Of a stretch of 52,628 bases of DNA, positions 1 to 9,104 are shown in pieces. Source of the DNA: an uncultured Lachnospiraceae bacterium (lineage in GTDB: Bacteria; Bacillota; Clostridia; Lachnospirales; Lachnospiraceae); assembly GCA_910579275.1 (NCBI GenBank), contig CAJTTO010000029.1, positions 1 through 52,628 on the forward strand, written 5' to 3'. The notes under the pieces were generated by a model. That model did no database searches and was not told where the DNA came from. It saw only the letters and a list, made by a program, of their open reading frames with translations. The translations under genes were made by a program, and so were the position numbers. Every line of letters begins with the position of its first letter. Positions within the stretch are counted from its first letter, which is position 1.

Positions 1-51
1 GTTTTGCATGGCTTGATGCCTGTAACAGGAAGCCGAAGGCTGAACTGTTAC
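1..51 (-). repeat. Partial copy A of a 14-bp-TIR mobile repeat (MITE-like)
   Basis: This is the inner part and one end of the same repeat found complete at 12441-12595, 18857-18993 and 39753-39907. It is cut by the window start. It ends at 51 with the terminal repeat GGCTGAACTGTTAC (38-51). The 5-bp-longer inner hairpin (TAACAG..AGCC GAA GGCT..CTGTTA, 23-50) is also present. Orientation is as in the copy at 39753. The presumed 8-bp target duplication on this side would be 52-59 (aattcata), but the other flank lies outside the window. Confidence 0.8.
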
Positions 52-59
52 AATTCATA

Positions 60-73
60 GTAACAGTTCAGCC
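60..73. repeat. Solo 14-bp terminal repeat facing copy A
   Basis: GTAACAGTTCAGCC here is a perfect inverted match to the end of copy A (38-51), separated from it by exactly 8 bp. No further element sequence follows; the DUF4832 gene does. The stop codon of that gene (68-70 on the plus strand) lies inside this 14-mer. The two arms form a perfect 14-bp hairpin with an 8-nt loop at the 3' end of the Pel operon. It may stabilise the mRNA end, but there is no U-tract. Confidence 0.7.
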
Positions 74-1450
74 TAGAGCGTATTGCGTGTTCACAAGAAA
101 CCGTTTCGTCCGCTCCAACGACGCGATTCCGTTGATTCCTTCATGATAGAACCCGCTCTGATTTGCCAGCTCCACACAGTCCCTTCCGTCCTTTACGTCT
201 GACGACCTTGCGATCTTTAGACCGATCTCGAACGTTCCGCGCTCCTGCGCAAACTCCCGTGGTATCCTTATGCACACTTCCTTCTCAATGCTTTCGCCAT
301 TTGACAAATCATACAGTTCCGGAATCTGTATTTCCCGATAAACATACCCGTCCCCGGAACCGACCGCCAAAAAGACCTTATAATGCTCAGGCAGCGGCGC
401 ATAGCCTGTGCTGCGCAGCCGCAGCCGCATCTTTATGCCGGTTGTGTACAATTCCCCTCCGAGGTGCAGCTTCCGCATGTGAAGCTCCGAGAGTGACAGG
501 CGGTATCCCAGACGATTTCCCAGATAACGCTTCGCATTACTGTCTCCGATCGTAGCCGTATCCCAATGGGCGATGACTTCCTGATTGTATCGGAGATTGA
601 GGTAGCCTGTATGCATCATGGCAAACTCCCTGTCCGCATTCTCAGGCATACTCAGCTCCCCCAGCACGGGCATCTCGCCGCCATTAACCTGCCGTATGAG
701 ATGCTCCTGCATCCAGACAAGCTCATCTTCCCGCTCCATTCCCGGCGCGCCGTAGGTTCCCATATCGCTGTCCGTAGACAGCAGTGCATCGTTGTGGAGC
801 CCAAGCCTGCCGGACAGGATTCCTTCCTCTGCTGCCTCGCGTATAAATCTCGGGCGGCGCACGTCCACCCTGATCTGCGGTGCCAGGCATGCCTCCCACT
901 GCTTCAGGATATACAGCCTGCTCTCCCTCTGCTGCTGCTCAGTCCCATCCAGATACCGGCTGGAATGCCATTCCCCGTAACTTCCGAGCATCCCTGCCTG
1001 CACCACAAGGATCTGATCCGCAGACTGATTCAGAACTTCCGCTATCTGTTCGATATGCCTGCCCATCTGTCCGATCTGATCGGGTTCTGCGACCTCTCCA
1101 TGAAAACCATACGCCGCCCGAAACGCCACCGACACATGTTCTCTTTGCGCCGCACGGAGCGCCTCCCTTAGTTCTTCCAGCTTTTCTTCCGGCAAATCGC
1201 CCGCGAGATAACCCTCCATGTCAAATGCGAGAAGGATCACCCGCACCTCTTTTGCAGCGTCCGGTATCTTGTCCGCGCGTCCGCTGTCAATCTGGATATA
1301 GAATCCCCGATCCGGATTATCCAGCACTCGGTCCGTCTCCGGAAAATACCACGCCGTCTCCGGAGACAGACACGCATACACTGCTGCAGCCACGAACAGA
1401 CAGAAAATGAAAAAGAGCATTACAGTCCATGCTCTTTTTTGCTTACTCAA
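68..1450 (-). CDS. DUF4874/DUF4832-type secreted or membrane-anchored protein
   Basis: A 460-residue protein with an N-terminal hydrophobic segment (about residues 9-27). It then carries the NPDRGFY signature typical of DUF4874, followed by a GSYGEWH motif in a likely TIM-barrel fold and a C-terminal beta-rich DUF4832-like part. Its biochemical role is unknown; the fold resembles glycoside hydrolases, so glycan cleavage or binding outside the membrane is an inference. I chose a TTG start at 1450: AGGAG lies 6 nt upstream and the start overlaps the stop of the DUF4956 gene. The longer GTG-initiated frame from 1483 has no comparable ribosome binding site. It is the last gene of the Pel operon, and its stop codon lies in a mobile-repeat terminus, so the C-terminus may have been trimmed by insertion. 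Confidence 0.72.
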   Translation of the reverse strand: MSKQKRAWTVMLFFIFCLFVAAAVYACLSPETAWYFPETDRVLDNPDRGFYIQIDSGRADKIPDAAKEVRVILLAFDMEGYLAGDLPEEKLEELREALRAAQREHVSVAFRAAYGFHGEVAEPDQIGQMGRHIEQIAEVLNQSADQILVVQAGMLGSYGEWHSSRYLDGTEQQQRESRLYILKQWEACLAPQIRVDVRRPRFIREAAEEGILSGRLGLHNDALLSTDSDMGTYGAPGMEREDELVWMQEHLIRQVNGGEMPVLGELSMPENADREFAMMHTGYLNLRYNQEVIAHWDTATIGDSNAKRYLGNRLGYRLSLSELHMRKLHLGGELYTTGIKMRLRLRSTGYAPLPEHYKVFLAVGSGDGYVYREIQIPELYDLSNGESIEKEVCIRIPREFAQERGTFEIGLKIARSSDVKDGRDCVELANQSGFYHEGINGIASLERTKRFLVNTQYALG

Positions 1451-2108
1451 AATAATCTCCTGTAAACTCAACCAGCACGGCACTTGTAACCCCGTCTATA
1501 TCCGATATCCTAGTCACAAGGGAGGTGTCCTCCTCCTGCAGGCGCACTTCGTAGGTCAGCTCTGTGAGCCCCTTCATCGCCGTCTTGTTCTTCAGGACTT
1601 TTCTGACAGGATCTAACTCCCTCCTGACTGATTCGGAGGCTGTGTCGCTGTATTTGACGATTAACAGGTACTGATGCTTTCTGTTTCTAACCTTTACAAG
1701 CAAAATATAAACAACCGCGATCAGAATTGTTCCCATGACAGAGATTAGATATAGTCCAGCACCACAGGTAACGCCGACCGCGACAGTCCAGAACAAAAAT
1801 CCTACATCGAGGGGATCTTTCACAGCCGTGCGGTATCGCACGATGGACAGCGCGCCGACCATACCTAGCGAGAGCACCACATTGGAGCTGATGACAATGA
1901 CCATGAAGCAAGTGACCATGCTTGTCATCACCAGCAGGATATTGAAATTATTGTTGTAGATCACCCCTTTATAAAAGCTGCGGTAAACGACATACACAAT
2001 CATGCCGCACAGAAAAGCGCCCAGCATGGATAAGAGAAACCCATTGACGGTAAGATTTCCGGTCTCCTCCAGAAATCCCTTCTTAAATATATCTGAAAAT
2101 GTTGTCAT
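1443..2108 (-). CDS. DUF4956 family membrane protein
   Basis: A 221-residue protein with about four transmembrane helices in the first 130 residues, then a cytoplasmic alpha/beta domain of about 80 residues. The conserved stretch GALSIVRYRTAVKDPLD follows the second helix and is characteristic of DUF4956. Members are commonly encoded beside VTC-domain polyphosphate polymerases and CotH proteins, as here, and are thought to partner the VTC enzyme at the membrane; the molecular role is not established. The ATG at 2108 overlaps the VTC stop codon (ATGA) and is preceded by GAGGAGG, so translational coupling is likely. A longer frame from 2165 lies entirely within the VTC gene and is not preferred. 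Confidence 0.85.
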   Translation of the reverse strand: MTTFSDIFKKGFLEETGNLTVNGFLLSMLGAFLCGMIVYVVYRSFYKGVIYNNNFNILLVMTSMVTCFMVIVISSNVVLSLGMVGALSIVRYRTAVKDPLDVGFLFWTVAVGVTCGAGLYLISVMGTILIAVVYILLVKVRNRKHQYLLIVKYSDTASESVRRELDPVRKVLKNKTAMKGLTELTYEVRLQEEDTSLVTRISDIDGVTSAVLVEFTGDYFE

Positions 2109-2815
2109 CGCGCTAAAATCCTCCTCTTTTCCTCCCTGCACATCACATACTTCGATATCGCACATTTGTTTGTCATTGCAGTCTTTAATATCTGATAGAT
2201 CATATCCGGCAGATAATCATCAAACTTTACTTCCAGAACCATGATGCCCGGTTCGAGCACCTTCTTCACCTCATAGTACTCCGAAAACATGTCATAGTCA
2301 TTGACGGACGCCGATATTTCCTTGTCAAACGTGATCCGCACATTCCCCTGTGCCAAAACATAAGCCTCCCTAAGATACTCCACCGCCACGACAGGTTTCA
2401 GCAGTCTGGCGTGATGCAGTGCATACACTTCCCTACCGACAGTATCGGGATGATCCATGAGGACGTCATAGTTTCCTGCCAGCATCGCATCATACTCGCC
2501 GCGGCTGACTGCCATACTGTCCTTTGATATGTATTCGCCGTATTTGCGCTTGCACTCCAGATTGATCCTTGTGTCCTGCCGGTTATAACAGCGCAGCCTG
2601 TATTTCTTGCGGAAACAGATTCCCGCCTGTTTCTCATTCATCGCGGAGTGGTACACATCGTCAAAATAAAGGCTGCTAATCAGGTATCCGTCCTCCTCCT
2701 TCATGTTCGGATCCGCACCAGCCACCGTTCTCAGCCTGCCGCGCAGGGTATGGTAAACGCTGTCGTTGATATAATACTTAATCTCGTGCCGCAGCCTGTG
2801 CCCCAGATATTGCAT
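2105..2815 (-). CDS. VTC-domain polyphosphate polymerase-like protein
   Basis: A 236-residue stand-alone VTC domain (triphosphate-tunnel fold). Visible hallmarks: RHEIKYYI near the N-terminus, SLYFDD, FRKKYRLRCYN, NLECKRK, VRITFDKEIS and VLEVKFDDYLPD. These alternating charged strands supply the Lys/Arg tunnel lining and the acidic metal ligands of VTC enzymes. Members make inorganic polyphosphate from ATP or handle related phosphoanions at the membrane. It starts 3 nt after the cotH stop, with GGGAGG inside the end of cotH, and overlaps the DUF4956 gene, so the three are translationally linked. In this operon it may supply phosphate polymer for export or for modifying an envelope polymer; that is inference. 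Confidence 0.87.
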   Translation of the reverse strand: MQYLGHRLRHEIKYYINDSVYHTLRGRLRTVAGADPNMKEEDGYLISSLYFDDVYHSAMNEKQAGICFRKKYRLRCYNRQDTRINLECKRKYGEYISKDSMAVSRGEYDAMLAGNYDVLMDHPDTVGREVYALHHARLLKPVVAVEYLREAYVLAQGNVRITFDKEISASVNDYDMFSEYYEVKKVLEPGIMVLEVKFDDYLPDMIYQILKTAMTNKCAISKYVMCREEKRRILAR

Positions 2816-2817
2816 AG

Positions 2818-4554
2818 TTACCTCCCAATCTCAAACTCCAGCAGCCCGAACACAAACAGATTGTCACCGTCTACATGTTCCAGACTGAACTGCTCGTTCC
2901 CCTGACTGTCCACTGCCGTTACTTTCAGGTAATACGTCCCCTCTGGCAGACTTTGCGCTGAAATGCACTCTGTCTGTTCTATGCCCGTCTGCTCAAAAAC
3001 CAGATCCTGCATACGCGGATCCTCGTAGACACGGACATTGTAAGTGATGGGGCGCCCCTGATAAGAATACGATGCATCCCACGCAAACCGGATCGTGCCA
3101 TCGGAACGCACTTCCGGCATCGACACAAACATCGGCGCCGGATATTCCAGCGCTCTGCGGAAAGCCTCGTAATTATCCAGAATGCCGTCATACATGCCGT
3201 CTATGTAAGGAATCAGCTCGGCAGGAGACATATCCAGCAGATCGATATCGGGATACAGCGGCATAGTCTTTTCGAGCACCGGCTTATACGAGTCAATCAG
3301 TCCGTCCACGCGCCCCTGCGTGACGACCGTATCGAGCAGCTCCCGCATCTTGTCATCAAGCTTTTCTATACTGCCCTCCAGACGAAAGTACCGCCTGTGC
3401 AGAATGCCTGTATTGAGCGTCTGTATGCCCCTGAGCGAATCCGGCTGGCTGAACGACGACCTGTACTCGCCAAATCGCAATGCCCCGTCAAAATCCCACG
3501 GAATAAAATACCACGAGAGGGCATTCTCCGGACTGTAGATGATATAATTGTGGTTGATGATATCCTCGTTCCCCATCAGCAAATTGAATGCAAGCCACGT
3601 CAGATAATTGTCCTCGTCGAAATACGTCTCGAAGATCTCGCCGAAATCTCTGGCCGGATCATTGACATCCGCAAGCATCGCCAACAGCTTTTCGTGGTTT
3701 GATCCCTCCCGAATCGACAGCACAGTCTCAAATTCCTCCTCGGAGTACGCAGGGTCGTCCACATTCCTAAGCGCGTCATTCAGGGCAAAGCTGAAATCGC
3801 TCGCCTTGTACATAACCGCATTGCTGCTCAGTCCCCTTGTCTCCAGATACGTCTTGTTGGGCTGCTCTATCTCCGTGTACAGACCATAATAGACAAATTC
3901 CTGCTCCTCCTCAGGCAGCGAGGCATCCCGAATCCATAGACGCATATAATAAGTCCGGTAGCTTGCGATATCGTCCATGTGCGCCAGCAGGTCTGTCTGC
4001 AGCTTTGTCGAAATCTTCGAGACATCCCCTGCATGCTTGTTGATATTTAAATTTTTCTGTCCCAGAAAAGTACCTGCCTCCTCCTCGAGCTTTACCTTGT
4101 AGCTCTTGTAGGACGCTCCTCTGGAAGAATTCCCGCGCACGCGTATCGTCGCGTTCTTGTGGTCCAGATCCAGAAGCGGATCCGGTTTCTGTCCTTCCGA
4201 CAGTATCTGTACATTGCAGTTGAGAACCGGATTGTAGCTGTGATCCCTTGCAGAGTGGAGCGCAAAAGCCGAAAGGTCAATCATTTCCCCCGCATCATTT
4301 TTTGTCGGAAACACACTGATATACACATCATAAATGTCGCTGTCCTGCTCGTAAATTCCTTTGTCCTCATGCAGCCCTATCCCGTTTGCAGCGCTTCCGG
4401 CGATATCCCATCCTTCCAGAGAGCTTGTTTCCCCAGACTTTCCCGCTTCTTCTATGGGAATTCTGGATCCCATATACAGTGCCGCGAACAGGACTGCCGC
4501 GGCAGCCGTCACCAGCCCCAGACCCAGGCCCTCATTCATCTTCAATCGCTTCAT
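2818..4554 (-). CDS. CotH kinase family protein, membrane-anchored
   Basis: A 578-residue protein with one N-terminal transmembrane helix (about residues 10-30) and the bulk outside. The central region (about 120-450) is a CotH kinase domain: GNEDIINHNYI and IPWDFDGALRF, where D354 and D356 match the metal-binding aspartates of the atypical CotH kinases. The C-terminal 100 residues form a fibronectin-III/Ig-like domain. CotH of Bacillus spores phosphorylates coat proteins; extracellular clostridial relatives are uncharacterised. RBS GGAGG is 8 nt before the ATG. It lies 33 bp downstream of pelG, placing it in the Pel operon. Confidence 0.88.
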   Translation of the reverse strand: MKRLKMNEGLGLGLVTAAAAVLFAALYMGSRIPIEEAGKSGETSSLEGWDIAGSAANGIGLHEDKGIYEQDSDIYDVYISVFPTKNDAGEMIDLSAFALHSARDHSYNPVLNCNVQILSEGQKPDPLLDLDHKNATIRVRGNSSRGASYKSYKVKLEEEAGTFLGQKNLNINKHAGDVSKISTKLQTDLLAHMDDIASYRTYYMRLWIRDASLPEEEQEFVYYGLYTEIEQPNKTYLETRGLSSNAVMYKASDFSFALNDALRNVDDPAYSEEEFETVLSIREGSNHEKLLAMLADVNDPARDFGEIFETYFDEDNYLTWLAFNLLMGNEDIINHNYIIYSPENALSWYFIPWDFDGALRFGEYRSSFSQPDSLRGIQTLNTGILHRRYFRLEGSIEKLDDKMRELLDTVVTQGRVDGLIDSYKPVLEKTMPLYPDIDLLDMSPAELIPYIDGMYDGILDNYEAFRRALEYPAPMFVSMPEVRSDGTIRFAWDASYSYQGRPITYNVRVYEDPRMQDLVFEQTGIEQTECISAQSLPEGTYYLKVTAVDSQGNEQFSLEHVDGDNLFVFGLLEFEIGR

Positions 4555-4587
4555 TAATAAATCCTCCCGCTAATCTCTCTGCCAACC

Positions 4588-5967
4588 TCATCTGCACATC
4601 AGGAAGGCATTCAGATGTTCCAGCCGATACCGAAGTCTCCCAAAAGACACGATCCAGCCGCTCAGACCGCCCGCAAGCAGCGCCAGTGTATAGAAAGGCT
4701 TTCCCAAAAACACAGCCGCCACCGCAACCACCGTCGTGACCACCAGAAAAACACACGGCCCCGCACACGCCCCGGCATGATCCTCAAAATAATACAGGAA
4801 CACGACCGTAAAATACATGCAGAACACTGTGTACAGCCCCATGCTCAGCACCATGAACATGTTCAGCACCTGCACGCTGATGTTCAGGTACGGAAAGAAC
4901 ACATTTGCAAGACAGATCAGGACAACCGTGATAATCAGCTGCACCTCATACACGAAAAAGAGTTGATACCGCAGGACGTTGCCCATATTCTCCCGCTCCT
5001 TCTCGATCAGATCATAGGAGCCGTTGTTCAATGCCGAGAGATATGCGACATACTTGTCAAAAAACGCCGTCTCCACCCGCACAACAAAGATCACCAAGGA
5101 AGACATATTGGCGATGATGGCAAGAAACAACGCAAGATCATACGACGGCGCTGCCCAGAAAATACTAACCTGCTCCCTCATATCCGAAAAAAACCAGTAT
5201 ATCACCGTGGCGATATAAAATCCCGTCATATAACAGCCCCCGCTGAGCAGCAGTTTCGGATACCTGACAAAATACCGGACGAACGCAAAATAACTGCCCT
5301 CCGGTTCCCCAAACGCCCTCACACACCAGAACGTGAGCATGAGCACAAGCAGAAAATAACCGCTTGTCAGCGCCAGATAAGCCGCAACAACCACATGCAT
5401 CTCCAACACGTAGACTGTGAACGCATATACGCCCACCGCCAGAAGCATCCCCAGAAAAAAGCTGAACGTCACTTCCTTGTACTGTTTTAGCGCAGACACA
5501 TATGTCATCAGGTTGTAGGCATCTGTCACCAGCACACCCAGCAGATAATAGATCACCAGAAAGGAAACAGGCACTTTGCTGCACGCGCGCATAGCAATGC
5601 ACAGCGCCAGCATGATTCCCCCTGATATCACGCTCCCCACAGTCAGCACACCATAAACAGAGGCGCAGATCTCCTTCTCAGCCCGCACAAACACGCAGTC
5701 CGATATGTATCTTGACAACACAGTGGAAAACAACGCGGAGATCAATATGCTAATCAGAAAAACATATGTATAAGAAAATGTGAAGAAACGTTTCTCCAGC
5801 TCCGCAATATCTGCCTGGTCCATAACGACCTTAAGGAAAATGAGCATCACTGCCACAAGCACAGACGGTCCCACCGCAGTCATTGTCGCATACAGACTCC
5901 CCCAGATACTCGAGACAAGCGTCTTTCTGCCATAGATCTTCCGAAGTTCAAATCCTATCCCTGCCAT
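4588..5967 (-). CDS. pelG: PelG, MATE-like exopolysaccharide transporter
   Basis: A 459-residue polytopic membrane protein with about 12 helices, beginning MAGIGFELRKI, the conserved PelG amino terminus. PelG is thought to move Pel, a partly deacetylated GalNAc-rich polymer, across the membrane together with PelF, PelD and PelE. The ATG at 5967 has GGGAGG 7 nt upstream and overlaps the pelF stop by 13 bp. The longer frame to 6096 sits wholly within pelF and is rejected. Confidence 0.93.
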   Translation of the reverse strand: MAGIGFELRKIYGRKTLVSSIWGSLYATMTAVGPSVLVAVMLIFLKVVMDQADIAELEKRFFTFSYTYVFLISILISALFSTVLSRYISDCVFVRAEKEICASVYGVLTVGSVISGGIMLALCIAMRACSKVPVSFLVIYYLLGVLVTDAYNLMTYVSALKQYKEVTFSFFLGMLLAVGVYAFTVYVLEMHVVVAAYLALTSGYFLLVLMLTFWCVRAFGEPEGSYFAFVRYFVRYPKLLLSGGCYMTGFYIATVIYWFFSDMREQVSIFWAAPSYDLALFLAIIANMSSLVIFVVRVETAFFDKYVAYLSALNNGSYDLIEKERENMGNVLRYQLFFVYEVQLIITVVLICLANVFFPYLNISVQVLNMFMVLSMGLYTVFCMYFTVVFLYYFEDHAGACAGPCVFLVVTTVVAVAAVFLGKPFYTLALLAGGLSGWIVSFGRLRYRLEHLNAFLMCR

Positions 5968-7382
5968 TTGCCACCTCCCAAACTCTCGTACAGACCGCGG
6001 AACCGCTCCAGCATCACTGTTCTGCTGTAAGACCGCTCCACACGCTTCCTGCCGGCTTCTCCCATCCGCCTGCGCATCTTCGGATCGCGGATGCATCGGA
6101 TAACCGCCTCTGCCATGGCTTCGCTGTTCATCACAGGCACAACAAGCCCTGCCGGCCCCAGCGTGTCCCCGTCTTCTCCCTCGAGCATCGCCTTGCAGTT
6201 GCCGACATTGGTTGCCACGTAAGGAATGCCCGCCGCCATGCCCTCGAGCATCGCCAGCGGCTGCCCCTCGCTGATGCTCGACAGCAGCAGCAGATCCATA
6301 TCCGGCAGATATTCCTTCACATTTACAAGTCCCATAAACTCGACATCAGCCGTCCCCAGCTCTTCCAGCAATTCCAGACATTCCCTGTAGTACTCCGGAT
6401 TCTCCTTGTCATTTCCCATGATCTTTAACTGCGCTTCCGGCACAGCCTGCTTGACAATATCAAACGCCAGCAGCATTGTCTTGACATCCTTGATCGGCAC
6501 CACGCGCAGCACCGTCCCAATCAGGAGCACACCGTCCGACGCAGCTCTCCTGCGCTTGAGCACGCTGTACTCTCCTGCCTCGACCCCGTTGGGAATGACC
6601 GCAATCTTATCCTCCGGACAGCCCAGCTCCAGCTGAAGGGATTTGTTGGTCTCAAACAGGCTGGTGACGACATCCGCCTGTCTGTAGGCGATATATGAAA
6701 GCTTTTTGAAGAACTCGATCCAGATTTCCTTGAACTCTCCTGCCACCCACTGGGAACGTATGATATCCTCCTCCCGCTCCCTCGTGTAGATGCCATGTTC
6801 CGTCAGCAGGAACGGCTTTTTGCCTACATAGGAGGCACAGCTCCCCATGATCCCCGCATAGCCGGTCGACACGGCATGGTAGAGATCCGCCTGCGGTATC
6901 TCCCCCGACAGAATATACATCAGCGGAAAGTAAATCCCGCGCAAATTCCACAAAAACTGCTGAAAAATCTTTTTCGATCCCTGCCGCTGATACTCCTCCT
7001 GACAAATCTCAAAAAAGGATTCGCTCATCAGGATATCACTCATGTGCCGTCTGTATTTTTTAATGAGTTCCAACGTATGCATCCAGTCCACATGCTCTGT
7101 CGAACCAATCATGAGATCTTTTAAGGTCTCTTTTTCCGCAGCGGTTAAGACCACCCTCTTATGTTTCTTCTGGAACTGCTCATCGCCCAGATAGAGCGTG
7201 TGCACCGCTTTCACATTCTCGGGAACCTTGTAGGAATACGCGGACATCTCCTCTCTGGTCGTCGCGACCGACCAGACGACAAACTCGATGTCCTGAAACG
7301 CACTGCAAAGCATCTGAATCCAGCCTGAAACACCGCCCGGGATATAAGGATAACACCCTTCACAAATCAGACATACACGCAT
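5955..7382 (-). CDS. pelF: PelF, GT4 glycosyltransferase of Pel synthesis
   Basis: A 475-residue cytosolic GT-B glycosyltransferase. The N-terminal Rossmann half opens RVCLICEGCYPYIPGGVSGW, with the diglycine acceptor loop. The C-terminal half has the EX7E motif (E372 and E380 in EGQPLAMLEG) for the nucleotide-sugar donor, UDP-GalNAc/GlcNAc in characterised PelF. Length matches known PelF. GGGAG is 8 nt before the ATG. It is followed by the overlapping pelG, as in Gram-negative and Gram-positive pel operons. Confidence 0.95.
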   Translation of the reverse strand: MRVCLICEGCYPYIPGGVSGWIQMLCSAFQDIEFVVWSVATTREEMSAYSYKVPENVKAVHTLYLGDEQFQKKHKRVVLTAAEKETLKDLMIGSTEHVDWMHTLELIKKYRRHMSDILMSESFFEICQEEYQRQGSKKIFQQFLWNLRGIYFPLMYILSGEIPQADLYHAVSTGYAGIMGSCASYVGKKPFLLTEHGIYTREREEDIIRSQWVAGEFKEIWIEFFKKLSYIAYRQADVVTSLFETNKSLQLELGCPEDKIAVIPNGVEAGEYSVLKRRRAASDGVLLIGTVLRVVPIKDVKTMLLAFDIVKQAVPEAQLKIMGNDKENPEYYRECLELLEELGTADVEFMGLVNVKEYLPDMDLLLLSSISEGQPLAMLEGMAAGIPYVATNVGNCKAMLEGEDGDTLGPAGLVVPVMNSEAMAEAVIRCIRDPKMRRRMGEAGRKRVERSYSRTVMLERFRGLYESLGGGKWQG

Positions 7383-7385
7383 ATC

Positions 7386-9101
7386 TTATTCTCCCTCCGT
7401 AACGATCACCGCATGATTCTCCTGCACGCGCAGCAGATAATATCCGTTTCCTGCCTCCTCGTAGGTGAGCCCCTGCGCTTCCAGAATCCTGCGGTCTGTC
7501 CTATATAAAAACGCCTGCCCTCTCACGATACCGCTGCAGTCAAGCTCGATGCGCTCCCCGTTCCTCTTCCATCCGTAATCCAGACTCAGATAACTGCGCA
7601 CATCATCGCTTGTCTGTGAGATCGTCTTTCCGTCAAGCCAGCCTACCCGGTTTAATATATCTGTCTCAAACACGCCAAGCTGGCTCTTGTCCTGATCCCA
7701 TGACGCCGTGTTTTCGTCCTCCGCAATCAGCGCGTTGACATCAAACACATGGGAGACCATACCATACGCTGCCAGCACAGAGGAAATTGCAAACAGGTTG
7801 CCATCCTCCATGGTATTTCCCGTTGTGGCTGCCGGAAACACCGTATATCTGCCGCCACAGGCGATGTCGTTCCCCTCCCAGCCCAGCTGTCCGCGCACGA
7901 TCCGGATCTGTGCCCCGGGAATATCCAGCATTTCCTCCGAAAAGTATTCCGTCTGCAGCGCCATGCCGCGGATATCATAATTCTGGAAAACTTCCGAAAA
8001 CTCCGTGATAAATTCTGTGTTAAAACAAATCTGATCGGTTTCCAGACACTTTTCTATATAGACCAGTTCTCCGTCATACTGCAGCGCCGATTTGCCAATC
8101 GCCGTAAAGAGACTGTCATTGATCGCAGGAAAGCTCTCCTTTGACGATGCGACTGTAAGAATTCCCGAAGTATACGGTGTATCCGTCCGCAGGGAAATCC
8201 CCTGAAAGTTCGGCCACACGACGTCACGGACAAAACTCTCTGTAGAACAGCCATACATCCGCATGCACACTTTGTCATTGATGAAGGTTATCATCGGAAA
8301 ATCATCCAGAAACACTGCCTTTACACCCAGTACAGGATAGATAAAATCTTCGCTCACCGCACCAACCGCGCCGGTCAGAAGCCCCAGACAGCGGACATCG
8401 GCGAGAAATGTCCCATTAATCAGGCACAGTTTCCCATCCTGATAATCTGTCGTATACAGCAAGGGTACTTTTTTTGCGGCATCACGCATATACACCTTTG
8501 CACCCTGATCAACCTGAAGCCATGTGGACATACTATATCCGCCGTATACCATCTCTTTCTTCTGAACGGGCAGAAGCGGCTCCTCAAAGAGCAGTTTATT
8601 GTAATTCTCGCGTATGGATTTCTCCCGTATTCCCAAAAGAGGCCACAAATAGGAATCCTCGTCCCCCTCCGGAAGCCCTGCCGCCAGAATCACCCTGCCG
8701 CCTCTGGCGACAAATCCGCCAAGTTCCTGCAGATTCGTGTAGTTTCCGACAGAATCGTCACAAAATACCACCAGCTCATCAGTGCCGACCTGCACTGGAT
8801 CCAGCCAGTCCTCCTCAATGACACGGAAACGCAGTCTCTCGAACATCAGTTTTGTATTGTGGTAAATATCCTTGTATAAGTCCTTTTCAGGATCCCCAAA
8901 GAGCCTGACTGCCGGTCTGTCCTGCGCATCGATCTGCCGTGTATCTGTAAATACACGCTCCTCATATTGGCTGTTTTGTATACGGACATTCCTCGCGCGC
9001 TCCTCGTTGATGTTATAAACAATGAATACGGAACTGACGCCCAGCACGATCAATATAACGTACATCAGTCTCTTCCATGACAGCATTTTCTTAGAAAGCA
9101 T
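7386..9101 (-). CDS. PelA-like deacetylase candidate (DUF2194-like)
   Basis: A 571-residue protein with an N-terminal transmembrane anchor (about 11-29). The first third (about 60-250) looks like a Rossmann/GATase-like domain. The rest contains VFLDDFP (D266, D267) and SHVFD (H451), which fit the Asp-Asp and His metal-ligand positions of polysaccharide deacetylases, although the usual HxxxH second motif is not obvious. In Gram-positive pelDEADAFG operons this position holds the Pel deacetylase PelA. I therefore read it as a divergent PelA/DUF2194 protein acting outside the membrane. Whether it retains activity cannot be judged here. It sits 3 bp from pelE and 3 bp from pelF. Confidence 0.68.
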   Translation of the reverse strand: MLSKKMLSWKRLMYVILIVLGVSSVFIVYNINEERARNVRIQNSQYEERVFTDTRQIDAQDRPAVRLFGDPEKDLYKDIYHNTKLMFERLRFRVIEEDWLDPVQVGTDELVVFCDDSVGNYTNLQELGGFVARGGRVILAAGLPEGDEDSYLWPLLGIREKSIRENYNKLLFEEPLLPVQKKEMVYGGYSMSTWLQVDQGAKVYMRDAAKKVPLLYTTDYQDGKLCLINGTFLADVRCLGLLTGAVGAVSEDFIYPVLGVKAVFLDDFPMITFINDKVCMRMYGCSTESFVRDVVWPNFQGISLRTDTPYTSGILTVASSKESFPAINDSLFTAIGKSALQYDGELVYIEKCLETDQICFNTEFITEFSEVFQNYDIRGMALQTEYFSEEMLDIPGAQIRIVRGQLGWEGNDIACGGRYTVFPAATTGNTMEDGNLFAISSVLAAYGMVSHVFDVNALIAEDENTASWDQDKSQLGVFETDILNRVGWLDGKTISQTSDDVRSYLSLDYGWKRNGERIELDCSGIVRGQAFLYRTDRRILEAQGLTYEEAGNGYYLLRVQENHAVIVTEGE

Positions 9102-9104
9102 TTT

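Noticed and set aside
4615..5490. A 291-codon plus-strand frame
   Set aside because: It is antisense to pelG; the basic, His/Arg-rich translation is the usual complement of a membrane-protein gene.
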